DNA of 35,889 nt, from contig CAQGLR010000040.1 in assembly GCA_948794795.1 (NCBI GenBank), positions 1-35,889 of the forward strand. Reading direction: 5' to 3'. Position 1 is the first letter of the stretch. The number at the start of each line of letters is the position of its first letter. The notes under the pieces were generated by a model. It saw only the letters and a program-made list of their open reading frames with translations. It had not been told where the DNA came from and searched no databases. Shown in pieces: positions 16,409 through 24,468 of this stretch. This stretch comes from an uncultured Lachnospiraceae bacterium (lineage in GTDB: Bacteria > Bacillota > Clostridia > Lachnospirales > Lachnospiraceae). Made by a program: the position numbers and the translations under genes.

Positions 16409-16437
16409 CCTGGGAAACTTATAACAGGTTTCCCAGG
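16409..16437 (+). promoter_or_regulatory. Intercistronic stem-loop between dapA and dapB
   Basis: CCTGGGAAAC (16409-16418) pairs perfectly with GTTTCCCAGG (16428-16437) across a 9-base loop, 8 bases after the dapA stop. GGG rather than a U-tract follows, so full termination is unlikely. An mRNA-stabilising or processing element is the more likely role. Confidence 0.6.
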
Positions 16438-16476
16438 GGGATTACATAAATATAAAGAAGAAAGGCTGGTTTGCAT

Positions 16477-17232
16477 ATGACGAAGATTATTATTACAGGA
16501 TGTAATGGCCGTATGGGACAGATGATTACAGATATTGTGGCAGAAGATAATGATGCAGTAATAGTGGCAGGTGTTGATATTGTTAATAACAGGAATAATA
16601 GTTATCCTGTATTTACCGATATATCAGACTGTGATATTATGGCAGATGTAATAATTGATGTTTCTTCTTCACAAGGTATTGAAGAAAGGATTGGTTATGC
16701 AGTGGACAAGCATATACCTGTTATTGTATGTTCAACAGGCATGTCGGACAGCCAGCTTGCATATATTACAGAAGCAAGCAAAAAGGTTGCTGTATTAAAG
16801 TCTGCTAATATGTCACTTGGAATTAACCTTCTTATGAAACTTGTGAAGGAAGCAGCAAAAAGGCTTGCAGACAATGGTTTTGATATTGAAATTGTTGAAA
16901 AGCACCATAACCAGAAACTTGATGCGCCATCTGGAACAGCTATTGCACTTGCAGATTCAATTAATGAAGAATTTGGTGGCAGGTATGAATATGTATATGA
17001 CCGTTCCCAGGCAAGGCAGATACGCGGGAAGGACGAGCTTGGTATATCTGCGGTACGTGGAGGCACAATAACTGGTACACATGATGTAATATTTGCAGGC
17101 ACAGATGAGGTTATAACACTTTCACATATGGCATATTCAAGAGCTGTATTTGCAAAGGGTTCTGTTGTAGCAGCAAAGTTTATGAAGGGAAAAGAAGCCG
17201 GTTATTATGATATGGCAGATGTACTGATGTAA
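16477..17232 (+). CDS. dapB: 4-hydroxy-tetrahydrodipicolinate reductase
   Basis: Reduces the DapA product with NAD(P)H in the diaminopimelate route. The protein is 251 residues from the ATG at 16477. A TTG at 16471 lies at better spacing from AAAGG (16461-16465) and would add two residues, so the exact start is open. The dinucleotide-binding loop is GCNGRMGQ (8-15), and the catalytic and substrate motifs are EKHHNQKLDAPSGTA and VRGGTITGTHDV. All family residues are present. The stop codon overlaps the cvpA start by one base (TAATG), so cvpA is translationally coupled. Confidence 0.95.
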   Translation: MTKIIITGCNGRMGQMITDIVAEDNDAVIVAGVDIVNNRNNSYPVFTDISDCDIMADVIIDVSSSQGIEERIGYAVDKHIPVIVCSTGMSDSQLAYITEASKKVAVLKSANMSLGINLLMKLVKEAAKRLADNGFDIEIVEKHHNQKLDAPSGTAIALADSINEEFGGRYEYVYDRSQARQIRGKDELGISAVRGGTITGTHDVIFAGTDEVITLSHMAYSRAVFAKGSVVAAKFMKGKEAGYYDMADVLM

Positions 17233-17747
17233 TGGATATTATAACAGGTATAGATATTTCAATAGCTGTGCTGCTTATAGGTTCTGTCCTGGCGGGATAT
17301 ATGACAGGGCTTGTTGCCAGGGCAGCACAGCTTGCAGCAGTTGTGGCATCGTATGTAATTGCAACAGTAATTGCGAAGATGTTTTCATCACAGCTTGGCA
17401 GTTTTATTTATGGGAAAATACCAGCTACCCCTGTAATATCTGCTGGTGAAGTGGCAGCAGATGCTGCTGGCAGCATGGCATATTCCATAATTTTTGCAGT
17501 AGTTTTTATTATAGCTGCTGTAATACTTGGACATCTGGCGGGTGTTTTTAAAATTACAAGCCATCTGCCTGTAATTGGGAGGCTTGACCGCCTGGGAGGC
17601 GCTATAGCAGGTTTTATAATTAGTTTTATAATAATATATCTTTTGTCTTGTATTTTCTTTGCTTTAGTCCCAAAGGAAACCCTTGACGGATGGGGCCTGA
17701 CAGAGAATGCGGTTAAAGATTCACTGTTACTTAAAGCGTTTTATTAA
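17232..17747 (+). CDS. CvpA family membrane protein
   Basis: A 171-residue protein with four predicted membrane helices (about 6-26, 30-47, 75-100, 115-145). It opens with DIITGIDISIAVLLIGSVLAGY, the typical CvpA N-terminus, and has glycine- and alanine-rich helices and FKITSHLPVIGRLDRLGG between helices 3 and 4. CvpA proteins are linked to envelope homeostasis and colicin V production in Proteobacteria; in Firmicutes the role is not settled. It is coupled to dapB by a one-base overlap and followed 17 bases later by queH. There is no separate promoter. Confidence 0.85.
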   Translation: MDIITGIDISIAVLLIGSVLAGYMTGLVARAAQLAAVVASYVIATVIAKMFSSQLGSFIYGKIPATPVISAGEVAADAAGSMAYSIIFAVVFIIAAVILGHLAGVFKITSHLPVIGRLDRLGGAIAGFIISFIIIYLLSCIFFALVPKETLDGWGLTENAVKDSLLLKAFY

Positions 17748-17764
17748 TATTCTGGAGGCTTATA

Positions 17765-18412
17765 ATGGATAAAGTTAATTACCAGGTTATGCTTGACAAG
17801 ATAATAGAAGATATAGTGCGCAGTAACAGTCTGCCAGGTCTTTTAATGCATAGCTGTTGTGCACCATGCAGCAGTTACTGCTTAAGTTACCTGGCAGAGT
17901 ATTTTTCTATAACTGTTTTATATTATAACCCTAATATTTCTCCAGAAGAAGAATATTATAAACGTGTAAATGAACAGAAACGGTTAATCAGGGAACTTCC
18001 AGTTAAAAATAAAATTAGTTTTGCAGAAGGCAGGTATGAGCCAGCAGAATTTTTTAAAATGGCAGAAGGGCTTGAGGATTTGCCAGAAGGTGGTGGAAGA
18101 TGTTTTAAATGTTATGAAATGCGTCTGCGTGAAGCAGCAGAATATGCATCTTTACATGGATTTGAATATTTTACAACAACACTTTCAGTAAGCCCGCATA
18201 AAAATGCACAGGTACTGAACAAAACAGGGTTAAAAATTAGTGAAGAATATGGAGTAAAGTACCTGGTATCTGATTTTAAGAAAAGGGGAGGATACCAGAA
18301 GTCAATACAGTATTCCAAAAAGTATAACCTGTACCGTCAGGATTATTGTGGATGTATATTCAGTAAGAGAGAAAGGGAGGAAAGAAATCTGGATGGTGTA
18401 AAACAGAATTAG
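17765..18412 (+). CDS. queH: Epoxyqueuosine reductase QueH
   Basis: Catalyses the last step of queuosine synthesis in tRNA (epoxyqueuosine to queuosine), replacing the cobalamin-dependent QueG. The protein is 215 residues. Cysteine motifs expected for the Fe-S cluster and second metal are present: H29-S-C31-C32-A-P-C35, R-C113-F-K-C116, and Y-C195-G-C197. SVSPHKNAQVLN is another family signature. TGGAGG (17752-17757) precedes the ATG. It lies in the dap-cvpA transcript with no other queuosine gene nearby. The length and all motifs fit, so the call is strong. Confidence 0.93.
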   Translation: MDKVNYQVMLDKIIEDIVRSNSLPGLLMHSCCAPCSSYCLSYLAEYFSITVLYYNPNISPEEEYYKRVNEQKRLIRELPVKNKISFAEGRYEPAEFFKMAEGLEDLPEGGGRCFKCYEMRLREAAEYASLHGFEYFTTTLSVSPHKNAQVLNKTGLKISEEYGVKYLVSDFKKRGGYQKSIQYSKKYNLYRQDYCGCIFSKREREERNLDGVKQN

Positions 18413-18439
18413 GACACATCTGTAAGAATGGAGGGTTTA

Positions 18440-18940
18440 ATGGCAGAGATTTGGGATATTTATGATGAGAACGCCAACCGTACAGGACGTATAATGGAAC
18501 GTGGGGAACCAAGGCCTGGTGACTATATGTTATGTGTACATATATACCTGTATACGCCAGACAGGAAGTTTCTTGTGCAGAAACGTGCCATGAGCAAGGA
18601 AACACATCCAGGTGAATGGGATGTAACAGGCGGTGCTGTGCTTTCAGGGGAGGAGAGTATTGACGGCGCTATAAGGGAAACAGAGGAAGAAGTGGGCATT
18701 AAGCTTGATAAATCTGAACTATGTCTTATTGGACGTATTAAAAGAAAGAAAAATTTTGTTGATATTTATTTTGTAGAGAAGAAGTTTGATATCAGTGACT
18801 GCATGCTTCAGAAAGAAGAAGTTGATGAAGTAAAGCTTGTCGGATATGATGAGATGATTGAACTCGCATTTAATTCAAGGCGGCGTGATGAAGAGTATAT
18901 AGGGATTATTAAAGGTGCAGTCGAAAAGATACATAAATAA
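18440..18940 (+). CDS. Nudix hydrolase
   Basis: A 166-residue protein whose Nudix box runs from G65 to I87 with every consensus residue (G65, E71, R79, E80, E83, E84, G86). It therefore hydrolyses a nucleoside-diphosphate-linked or related substrate with Mg2+. The N-terminus EIWDIYDENANRTG and GDYMLCVHIYLY are typical of the Firmicutes subgroup close to isopentenyl-diphosphate isomerase and YfcD. GEWDVTGGAV precedes the box. The ATG at 18440 is chosen because GGAGGG ends 4 bases before it; the ATG at 18428 lies ahead of that site. The substrate cannot be predicted. Confidence 0.9.
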   Translation: MAEIWDIYDENANRTGRIMERGEPRPGDYMLCVHIYLYTPDRKFLVQKRAMSKETHPGEWDVTGGAVLSGEESIDGAIRETEEEVGIKLDKSELCLIGRIKRKKNFVDIYFVEKKFDISDCMLQKEEVDEVKLVGYDEMIELAFNSRRRDEEYIGIIKGAVEKIHK

Positions 18941-18966
18941 TAACAGCCAGCAAAGGGAAATAATTT

Positions 18967-19644
18967 ATGATGCGTGTATGTAAAGAATGTGGAAAAGAAT
19001 TTGAACTTGCGCCTGGGGAAATTAAATTCTATAAATCAAAGAATTTAGCATTACCCAAAAGGTGCAAAGAATGCAGGGATAAGAACAAAGCTGCCAGCCA
19101 TAATACTGGCAGCCCAGACCAAAGTTACAATAATAACACTGGTGATACAGATATTACAAGTACTGCTTTTAATACAGACAGTACATATAACAGTGCTGCC
19201 AGCCAGCAGCCAGAAACCAGCAATAATAAACTTACAGGCCTTAAAGGCAGGATTGTTACTGCAGCAGCAATTATTATATTATTTATTGCAGTAATAACTG
19301 GAAAAGTGTTCCTTGGCAATGGGACAACTGGAAGCAGTAACGGCAGCCCTTCTTATGAAAGTGGGGAAAATAAAGGACTGTTACAATTCCGCAATGAAAA
19401 TTACCTAGTGGAACATTTTGAAAAACATGGGAAAGAATTTAGTTATACTACTAAAGAAGAGTATCTTGCAGGAGCCAATAAAGTAATTTCTTCAAGTAAT
19501 GTATTACATAAAATAGAAGCAGAAGATGGTGATGATGTGTATTACCTCGAAGAAACCAATGAATTTGTAATTGTGTCAATAGATGGATATATAAGGACAT
19601 ACTTTAAACCAGAAGATGGGATAGATTATTATAACAGGCAGTAA
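18967..19644 (+). CDS. Zinc-ribbon, single-pass membrane protein with possible nuclease-like C-terminal domain
   Basis: A 225-residue protein. An N-terminal zinc ribbon has C5xxC8 and C33xxC36 (CKECGKEFELAPGE, then RCKECRDKN). A low-complexity Ser/Thr/Asn region follows (about 45-90), then one membrane helix (about 95-113) and a second polar linker. The compact C-terminal domain (about 145-225) has H150-F-E-K-H154-G, EEYLAGANKV, EDGDDVYYLEETNEFVIVS and a final TYFKP. This layout recalls small RNase/toxin domains of the Barnase-EndoU-ColicinE5/D-RelE (BECR) type, but that is a recalled resemblance only. No immunity-like gene is adjacent. It is the last gene before the riboflavin promoter. Confidence 0.8.
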   Translation: MMRVCKECGKEFELAPGEIKFYKSKNLALPKRCKECRDKNKAASHNTGSPDQSYNNNTGDTDITSTAFNTDSTYNSAASQQPETSNNKLTGLKGRIVTAAAIIILFIAVITGKVFLGNGTTGSSNGSPSYESGENKGLLQFRNENYLVEHFEKHGKEFSYTTKEEYLAGANKVISSSNVLHKIEAEDGDDVYYLEETNEFVIVSIDGYIRTYFKPEDGIDYYNRQ

Positions 19645-19759
19645 TGATTTTATAAAAGAAAGGGAAATATATGTTAAAACAAACAACTGTTTTGTTATTA
19701 TTTTGCCATTGCTTTTTACAGGAAGAAATGCAAAGTTGTATGTGAGCTGGAAAAACCTC

Positions 19760-19788
19760 TTGAATTAATATATGTTATGGGATATAAT
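19760..19788 (+). promoter_or_regulatory. Sigma-A promoter of the riboflavin operon
   Basis: -35 TTGAAT (19760-19765), a 17-base spacer and -10 TATAAT (19783-19788). Transcription should begin near 19795, 13 bases before the first helix of the FMN riboswitch. Confidence 0.85.
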
Positions 19789-19807
19789 AACGGATGTATA
19801 ATTGATA

Positions 19808-19930
19808 ATCTTCAAGGCAGGGTGTGATTCCCGGCCGGCGGTATGCATTTATAAATGTGGAGCCCGCAAGCCGTAAGGCATGATTTGGTGTGATTCCAAA
19901 GCCGACAGTAAAGTCTGGATGAAAGAAGAT
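19808..19930 (+). promoter_or_regulatory. FMN riboswitch (RFN element)
   Basis: The conserved blocks are all present in order: GGGTGTGATTCCCGGCCGGC (19820-19839), AGCCCGCAAGCC (19861-19872), GGTGTGATTCCAAAGCCGAC, and AGTCTGGATG. The closing helix P1 is ATCTTC (19808-19813) with GAAGAT (19925-19930). FMN binding is known to lower expression of the downstream riboflavin genes. Downstream, GTACAAT and TATGCC (19931-19946) can pair with GGCATA (20003-20008) and ATTGTAC (20019-20025), a long intermediate stem. A terminator hairpin and a hairpin over the ribD ribosome site follow. Confidence 0.97.
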
Positions 19931-20038
19931 GTACAATGTTTATGCCTATAGTTTTGTGGTTATTATTATAAAATATATTTAGATATATAATTAATTTTTA
20001 CTGGCATAAGCAAAACATATTGTACTTATGATTTATTA

Positions 20039-20069
20039 AAGCCTTGGATTTTATCTGGGGCTTATTTTT
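20039..20069 (+). terminator. Terminator hairpin of the FMN riboswitch
   Basis: AAGCCTTGGA (20039-20048) pairs with TCTGGGGCTT (20054-20063), including three G-U pairs, with loop TTTTA, followed by ATTTTTAT. This is the probable FMN-dependent transcription stop. Confidence 0.7.
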
Positions 20070-20158
20070 ATATAACAGGGACAGCATTCTGTTCAATTTG
20101 TTTTTACACTTTATATAAACTGGCACAAAAACTGGATTTTATGTTATATAAATAAAAG

Positions 20159-20185
20159 CCTCTGGCAGGAAAGAGGTGTTTTTTT
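20159..20185 (+). promoter_or_regulatory. Hairpin covering the ribD ribosome site, followed by seven T
   Basis: CCTCT (20159-20163) pairs with AGAGG (20172-20176), which is the core of the ribD ribosome site. The helix can extend by G-U and A-U pairs to AAGCCTCT/AGAGGTGTT with a bulged G. The loop is GGCAGGAA. Seven T follow (20179-20185) and run into the TTG start codon. It can be read either as a second short terminator or as a translation-blocking hairpin. Confidence 0.55.
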
Positions 20186-21275
20186 GGATGAGAAATATAT
20201 GAAACGTGCCATAGAACTGGCACGTAATGGTATTGGAAAGGTAAACCCTAACCCGCTTGTAGGAGCCGTAATTGTTAAAAATGGTAAAATTATTGGTGAA
20301 GGTTTCCATGAAGTATATGGAGGACTCCATGCAGAACGTAATGCATTTAAAAACCTTATAGAAAGTGCACAGGGTGCAGATATATATGTAACCCTTGAAC
20401 CATGCTGCCATTACGGCAAACAGCCTCCATGTACACAGGCAATTATTGGGAATAACATTAAAAATGTGTATATTGGTTCAGATGACCCCAACAGCCTTGT
20501 TGCAGGCAAAGGCATAAAACAGCTGGAAGAGGCAGGAATTAAAGTGGAAAGGGGAGTATTAAAAGATGAGTGTGATGCATTAAACCCTGTATTTTTCCAT
20601 TATATTACTTCAAAGACACCATATGTAGTAATGAAATATGCCATGACACTGGATGGAAAAACTGCATGTGACACTGGGGAAAGCAAATGGGTGACAGGTG
20701 AGGAAGCAAGGGCACATGTACAAGAAACAAGAAATGCACTGGCAGGCATAATGGCGGGCGTGCAGACAGTTATTAACGATAACCCTCTGCTTACATGCCG
20801 CATCCCAGGTGGAAGGAACCCTGTAAGGATTATATGTGACAGTAATTTAAGGATACCAGACGGATGCAATATCCTGCAGACAGCACACCAGGTAAAAACA
20901 ATTATTGCAACAGTATCCAATAACCAGGAAAGAATAAAACAGCTGGAAGAAACAGGTGTTATAATTATAAAGACACAGCCTGCAGATGGCAGGGTGGATT
21001 TAAAAGAACTTATGTATAAATGCGGGGAGCTTAAGATTGATGGTATACTACTTGAAGGAGGCGGCACACTTGACAGCAGTGCATTAAAAGCGGGAATTGT
21101 AAACCATGTGCAGGCGTATATTGCACCAAAAATATTTGGTGGCAGCGGCAGGTATACCCCAGTAACAGGAGAAGGTGTTTTATCACCTGGTGGTGCATAT
21201 TTATGTGGGAATATGAATATAACAAAGTTTGGGAGTGATATCCTGCTTGAATATGATGTAATACACAATATTTAA
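20184..21275 (+). CDS. ribD: Bifunctional riboflavin deaminase/reductase RibD
   Basis: Second and third steps of riboflavin synthesis: deamination of the pyrimidine, then NADPH reduction of the ribose. The protein is 363 residues. The N-terminal deaminase has the zinc ligands H49 (HAE), C74 and C83 (PCCHYGKQPPC), with E51 as proton shuttle. The C-terminal reductase begins with TPYVVMKYAMTLDGK and has GGRNPVRIICDSNL and LLEGGGTL. The TTG start is kept because AAGAGG lies at correct spacing and the sequence MDEKYMKRAIELARNG is the normal family N-terminus; the first in-frame ATG (20199) is too far from the site. It is the first gene of the FMN-controlled operon. Confidence 0.96.
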   Translation: MDEKYMKRAIELARNGIGKVNPNPLVGAVIVKNGKIIGEGFHEVYGGLHAERNAFKNLIESAQGADIYVTLEPCCHYGKQPPCTQAIIGNNIKNVYIGSDDPNSLVAGKGIKQLEEAGIKVERGVLKDECDALNPVFFHYITSKTPYVVMKYAMTLDGKTACDTGESKWVTGEEARAHVQETRNALAGIMAGVQTVINDNPLLTCRIPGGRNPVRIICDSNLRIPDGCNILQTAHQVKTIIATVSNNQERIKQLEETGVIIIKTQPADGRVDLKELMYKCGELKIDGILLEGGGTLDSSALKAGIVNHVQAYIAPKIFGGSGRYTPVTGEGVLSPGGAYLCGNMNITKFGSDILLEYDVIHNI

Positions 21276-21313
21276 ATATTTTATACAAATTTAATAAAGG
21301 CAGGTGGCTTTAT

Positions 21314-21976
21314 ATGTTTACTGGGATTATAGAAGAAATGGGTACTGTAAGTTCTATTGCAGAGGGAAGTCTTTCGGCAGTTATTACAATACAGGCTTCC
21401 AAGGTGCTTGAAGGAAGCCAGACAGGCGACAGCATTGCAGTAAACGGTGTATGCCTTACAGTAACATCTATACATGGCAGTTTTTTTACTGCTGATGTTA
21501 TGGCAGAAACTCTTAGAAGAAGTTCACTAGGAAGCCTGTCTAAGGGAAGCCATGTTAATCTTGAACGGGCAATGCCTATGAATGGGCGTTTCGGGGGACA
21601 TATAGTTTCAGGGCATATTGATGGTACTGGTACAGTTGTTTCAAAAGTAAAAGAAGACAATGCAGTGTGGGTAAAGATAAATGCCCCACAGGATATATTA
21701 AAATATATTGTACTAAAAGGGTCAGTTGCTATTGATGGAACAAGCCTTACCGTAGCAGGGCTTGATGACAGTACATTTTCTGTATCAGTAATACCACATA
21801 CTGCTTCAGGAACTATACTGTTACAGAAAAGCACTGGTGATATTGTCAACCTTGAAAATGATATTATTGGGAAATATGTTGAAAGGCTTCTTAGTTTCCA
21901 AAATAATAAGGATGGCATGGATACAGGCAGCAGCCCTGCGCTTACGGTAGATTTTCTCTTAGAAAACGGGTTTTAG
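21314..21976 (+). CDS. ribE: Riboflavin synthase alpha subunit
   Basis: Dismutates two 6,7-dimethyl-8-ribityllumazine molecules to riboflavin. The protein is 220 residues, with the duplicated lumazine-binding barrel of the family. It begins with the hallmark MFTGIIEEMGTV, has NGVCLTVTS in the first half and GTSLTVAGL in the matching place of the second half, and GGHIVSGHIDGTG between. GGCAGGTGG (21300-21308) precedes the ATG, 38 bases after ribD. The C-terminal helix that trimerises the enzyme is present. Second gene of the operon. Confidence 0.97.
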   Translation: MFTGIIEEMGTVSSIAEGSLSAVITIQASKVLEGSQTGDSIAVNGVCLTVTSIHGSFFTADVMAETLRRSSLGSLSKGSHVNLERAMPMNGRFGGHIVSGHIDGTGTVVSKVKEDNAVWVKINAPQDILKYIVLKGSVAIDGTSLTVAGLDDSTFSVSVIPHTASGTILLQKSTGDIVNLENDIIGKYVERLLSFQNNKDGMDTGSSPALTVDFLLENGF

Positions 21977-22003
21977 GCTTTGACAGGAAAGGAATGAGGA
22001 TAA

Positions 22004-23209
22004 ATGGATAATAATTTTAATACAATCGAAGAACTGCTTGAAGATATAAGGGCAGGAAAAATTGTTGTAATGATTGATGATGAAGACAGGGAGAATGAGG
22101 GTGATGTAATCTGTGCAGCAAGGTTTGCCACACAGGAGAATGTAAACTTTATGGCGACCTATGCAAAAGGGCTTATCTGTATGCCAATGGATGAATCATA
22201 CACAAAAAAGCTTGGCTTGCGCCAGATGTGTGAGATAAATACTGATAACCACTGTACAGCTTTTACAGTATCTATTGATTATAAAGATACAGCTACAGGT
22301 ATTTCAGCATATGAACGTTCAATAACAGCCCAGAAAGTAACAGACCCTGGTGTAAAGCCAGAGGATTTCAGGATGCCAGGGCATATGTTCCCATTACAGG
22401 CAAAAAATGGCGGTGTGCTTGAGCGCAATGGGCATACAGAGGCAACAGTGGATATTGTAAGGCTTGCAGGACTTGAACCTGTAGGGCTTTGTTGTGAAAT
22501 AATGAAGGAAGACGGAAGCATGGCAAGGACAGAAGACCTTCTGGAATTTGCCAGGAAACATAAACTTAAGTTTGGAAGGATAGCAGACCTTATACAGTAC
22601 CGTAAAGAACATGAGGTGCTTGTAGAGTGTGTTGCACAGGCCAAAATGCCTACACGCTATGGTGATTTTACTATATATGGGTATATTAACAAGTTAAACG
22701 GTGAACACCATGTAGCACTTGTAAAAGGTGATATAACAGATGGCGGGCCTGTACTTTGCCGTGTACATTCAGAGTGCCTTACAGGTGATGCGCTTGGTTC
22801 AGCAAGGTGTGACTGCGGGCAGCAGTATGATGCTGCCATGAAAATGATTGCAAAGGAAGGAAGAGGCGTACTCCTTTATATGAGGCAGGAAGGAAGAGGA
22901 ATAGGGCTTATTAATAAAATACGTGCCTATGAACTGCAGGACAAAGGCAGGGATACTGTTGAAGCTAACCTCGAACTTGGATTTCCAGAAGATGCCAGGG
23001 ATTATACAATAGGCACACAGATTCTTGTAGACCTCGGGGTACGCAAATTAAGGCTTATGACTAATAACCCATTGAAAGTATACGGGCTTGCAGGATATAA
23101 CCTTGAAATAACAGAAAGAGTTCCAATCCAGATGGAGCCAGGTGAACATGATTTGTTTTACCTTAGGACTAAAAAAGAGAAAATGGGGCATATTCTTGAT
23201 TTACAATAA
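22004..23209 (+). CDS. ribBA: Bifunctional 3,4-dihydroxy-2-butanone-4-phosphate synthase / GTP cyclohydrolase II
   Basis: Feeds both branches of riboflavin synthesis, from ribulose-5-phosphate and from GTP. The protein is 401 residues. The N-terminal DHBP synthase has DDEDRENEGD (25-34) and GHMFPLQAKNGGVLERNGHTE split by normal spacing. The C-terminal GTP cyclohydrolase II has the zinc motif in HSECLTGDALGSARCDCG and YMRQEGRGIG, then LMTNNPLK. Both active sites look complete. AATGAGGA precedes the ATG, 27 bases after ribE. The fused form is usual in Firmicutes. Confidence 0.97.
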   Translation: MDNNFNTIEELLEDIRAGKIVVMIDDEDRENEGDVICAARFATQENVNFMATYAKGLICMPMDESYTKKLGLRQMCEINTDNHCTAFTVSIDYKDTATGISAYERSITAQKVTDPGVKPEDFRMPGHMFPLQAKNGGVLERNGHTEATVDIVRLAGLEPVGLCCEIMKEDGSMARTEDLLEFARKHKLKFGRIADLIQYRKEHEVLVECVAQAKMPTRYGDFTIYGYINKLNGEHHVALVKGDITDGGPVLCRVHSECLTGDALGSARCDCGQQYDAAMKMIAKEGRGVLLYMRQEGRGIGLINKIRAYELQDKGRDTVEANLELGFPEDARDYTIGTQILVDLGVRKLRLMTNNPLKVYGLAGYNLEITERVPIQMEPGEHDLFYLRTKKEKMGHILDLQ

Positions 23210-23298
23210 AATCCCTTATGTTAAATGGGACAGTAAAATATACAAAGCCAGCTATACAGATATTGTATTGGCATGATTTGGAAGAATGGAGGATTTTT

Positions 23299-23763
23299 AT
23301 GAAAACATTAGAAGGAAATGTAGTAGCAGAAAGCGGGTTAAAAATTGGTATTGTGGCAGCAAGATTTAATGAATTTATTGTGTCAAAGCTTGTAAGTGGT
23401 GCCAGGGACGGTCTTGTACGCCATGGGGTTGATGATAATAATATAACACTTGCATGGGTTCCAGGTGCATTTGAAATACCATTTATGGCAAAGAAAATGG
23501 CTATGTCAGGCAAGTATGACGCAGTTATCTGTCTTGGTACGGTAATACGTGGTGCAACAAGCCACTATGACCTTGTATGTAATGAAGCAGCAAAAGGTAT
23601 TGCACATATAGGGCTTGAATCAGGCATACCTGTAATGTTTGGCATTGTTACAACTGATAATATACAGCAGGCAATAGAACGTGCAGGCACAAAAGCTGGA
23701 AATAAAGGGTATGATTGTGCATTAGGCGCAATAGAGATGGTTAATCTTGCAAAACAGATGTAA
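23299..23763 (+). CDS. ribH: 6,7-dimethyl-8-ribityllumazine synthase
   Basis: Condenses the two precursors to lumazine, the substrate of RibE, and in the family assembles into capsid-like shells. The protein is 154 residues from the ATG at 23299, which follows TGGAGG (23287-23292). The frame is open to 23218 but the extra residues have no family match. Signatures are VAARFNEFIVSKLVSGA, WVPGAFEIP, CLGTVIRGATSHYD and FGIVTTDNIQQAIERAGTK. The catalytic histidine is in the ATSHYD segment. Last gene of the operon, with a modest terminator after it. Confidence 0.97.
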   Translation: MKTLEGNVVAESGLKIGIVAARFNEFIVSKLVSGARDGLVRHGVDDNNITLAWVPGAFEIPFMAKKMAMSGKYDAVICLGTVIRGATSHYDLVCNEAAKGIAHIGLESGIPVMFGIVTTDNIQQAIERAGTKAGNKGYDCALGAIEMVNLAKQM

Positions 23764-23765
23764 TT

Positions 23766-23810
23766 AATGTACAGTATTTATACAAATGTTTCCAGTACAT
23801 TTTATTATTA
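23766..23810 (+). terminator. Probable terminator of the rib operon
   Basis: AATGTAC (23766-23772) pairs with GTACATT (23795-23801), with a 22-base loop and a following TTTATTATTA. The stem is short and AT-rich, so termination may be incomplete. Confidence 0.45.
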
Positions 23811-23833
23811 CAAATAACTGAAAGGATTATATA

Positions 23834-24346
23834 ATGTATCAAAGTTTATTTCCAAGCGAGGACTATGACTCGGCATATGATATTGACTTTTATGCTTATT
23901 ACAATAAAGGGTACAGGGGTATCCTGTTTGATGTTGACAACACACTGGTTGAACATGGGCAGCCTGTGACAATACGTGCTATTGAACTTTTTGCAAGGCT
24001 TAGGGAAGCTGGTTTTAAAACATGTATAATTTCAAATAATAAAGAATACAGGGTAAAGCCGCTTGCAGATGCACTTGAGTCATATTATGTGTATAAAGCT
24101 GGAAAGCCAGCAGCAAGAGGGTATATAGAAGGAATGGAGCATATGGGGACTTCAGGCAGTACCACTCTTTTTGTCGGCGACCAGATATTTACGGATATAC
24201 TGGGCGCCAACAGGGCGGGAATCCATTCAATCCTTGTAAAACCTGTTGCAAAGCATGAGGAAATACAGATTGTACTTAAACGTAAACTTGAATACTTTAT
24301 ACTTAAAAAGTATAATAAAGAAAAACTTAAAAAAGCAAAAGCTTAA
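23834..24346 (+). CDS. YqeG family HAD IIIA-type phosphatase
   Basis: A 170-residue haloacid dehalogenase-superfamily protein. The nucleophile motif is D33-V-D35-N-T-L (GILFDVDNTLVEHG), followed by CIISNNKEYRV as motif II, KAGKPAARGY as the lysine motif, and FVGDQIFTDILGANRAG as the acidic motif. This layout and the N-terminus YQSLFPSEDYDSAYDIDF match YqeG. Bacillus YqeG lies near the ribosome-assembly GTPase gene yqeH, but here it follows the riboflavin operon. ACTGAAAGGA precedes the ATG. It acts in the cytosol; the substrate is not known. Confidence 0.93.
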   Translation: MYQSLFPSEDYDSAYDIDFYAYYNKGYRGILFDVDNTLVEHGQPVTIRAIELFARLREAGFKTCIISNNKEYRVKPLADALESYYVYKAGKPAARGYIEGMEHMGTSGSTTLFVGDQIFTDILGANRAGIHSILVKPVAKHEEIQIVLKRKLEYFILKKYNKEKLKKAKA

Positions 24347-24366
24347 ACAGCTGGAAACATTAGGGT

Positions 24367-24425
24367 GTGTTTGAAAATAAAATACTATACAAATTACGGG
24401 CTCTGGCAGTCCCAAAATTTTACCA
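24367..24425 (-). repeat. Left arm of the palindromic repeat (degenerate copy B)
   Basis: It starts GTGTTTGAAAATAAAATACT and continues through GGCTCTGGCAG and CCCAAAATTTTACCA, matching 11206-11265 closely. The expected right arm and core are missing. In their place is a plain 11-bp hairpin and the 3' end of the AP2-like gene. TAATATAATTT at 24470-24480 might be an eroded remnant of the other arm. Confidence 0.7.
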
Positions 24426-24429
24426 CACA

Positions 24430-24454
24430 AAAGCCATGTTGCAAACATGGCTTT
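24430..24454. terminator. Perfect hairpin between convergent genes (possible bidirectional terminator)
   Basis: AAAGCCATGTT (24430-24440) pairs perfectly with AACATGGCTTT (24444-24454) around a 3-base loop. Both sides carry short A/T runs but no long U-tract. It lies between the YqeG gene (plus) and the AP2-like gene (minus), inside the degenerate palindrome copy. Confidence 0.55.
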
Positions 24455-24468
24455 GCCGCATTCACTCC

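Noticed and set aside
19671..19745. 24-codon hydrophobic small frame with AAAGGG in front (MLKQTTVLLLFCHCFLQEEM..)
   Set aside because: It lies upstream of the riboflavin promoter with no evidence of its own promoter, and is too short to support by sequence alone.
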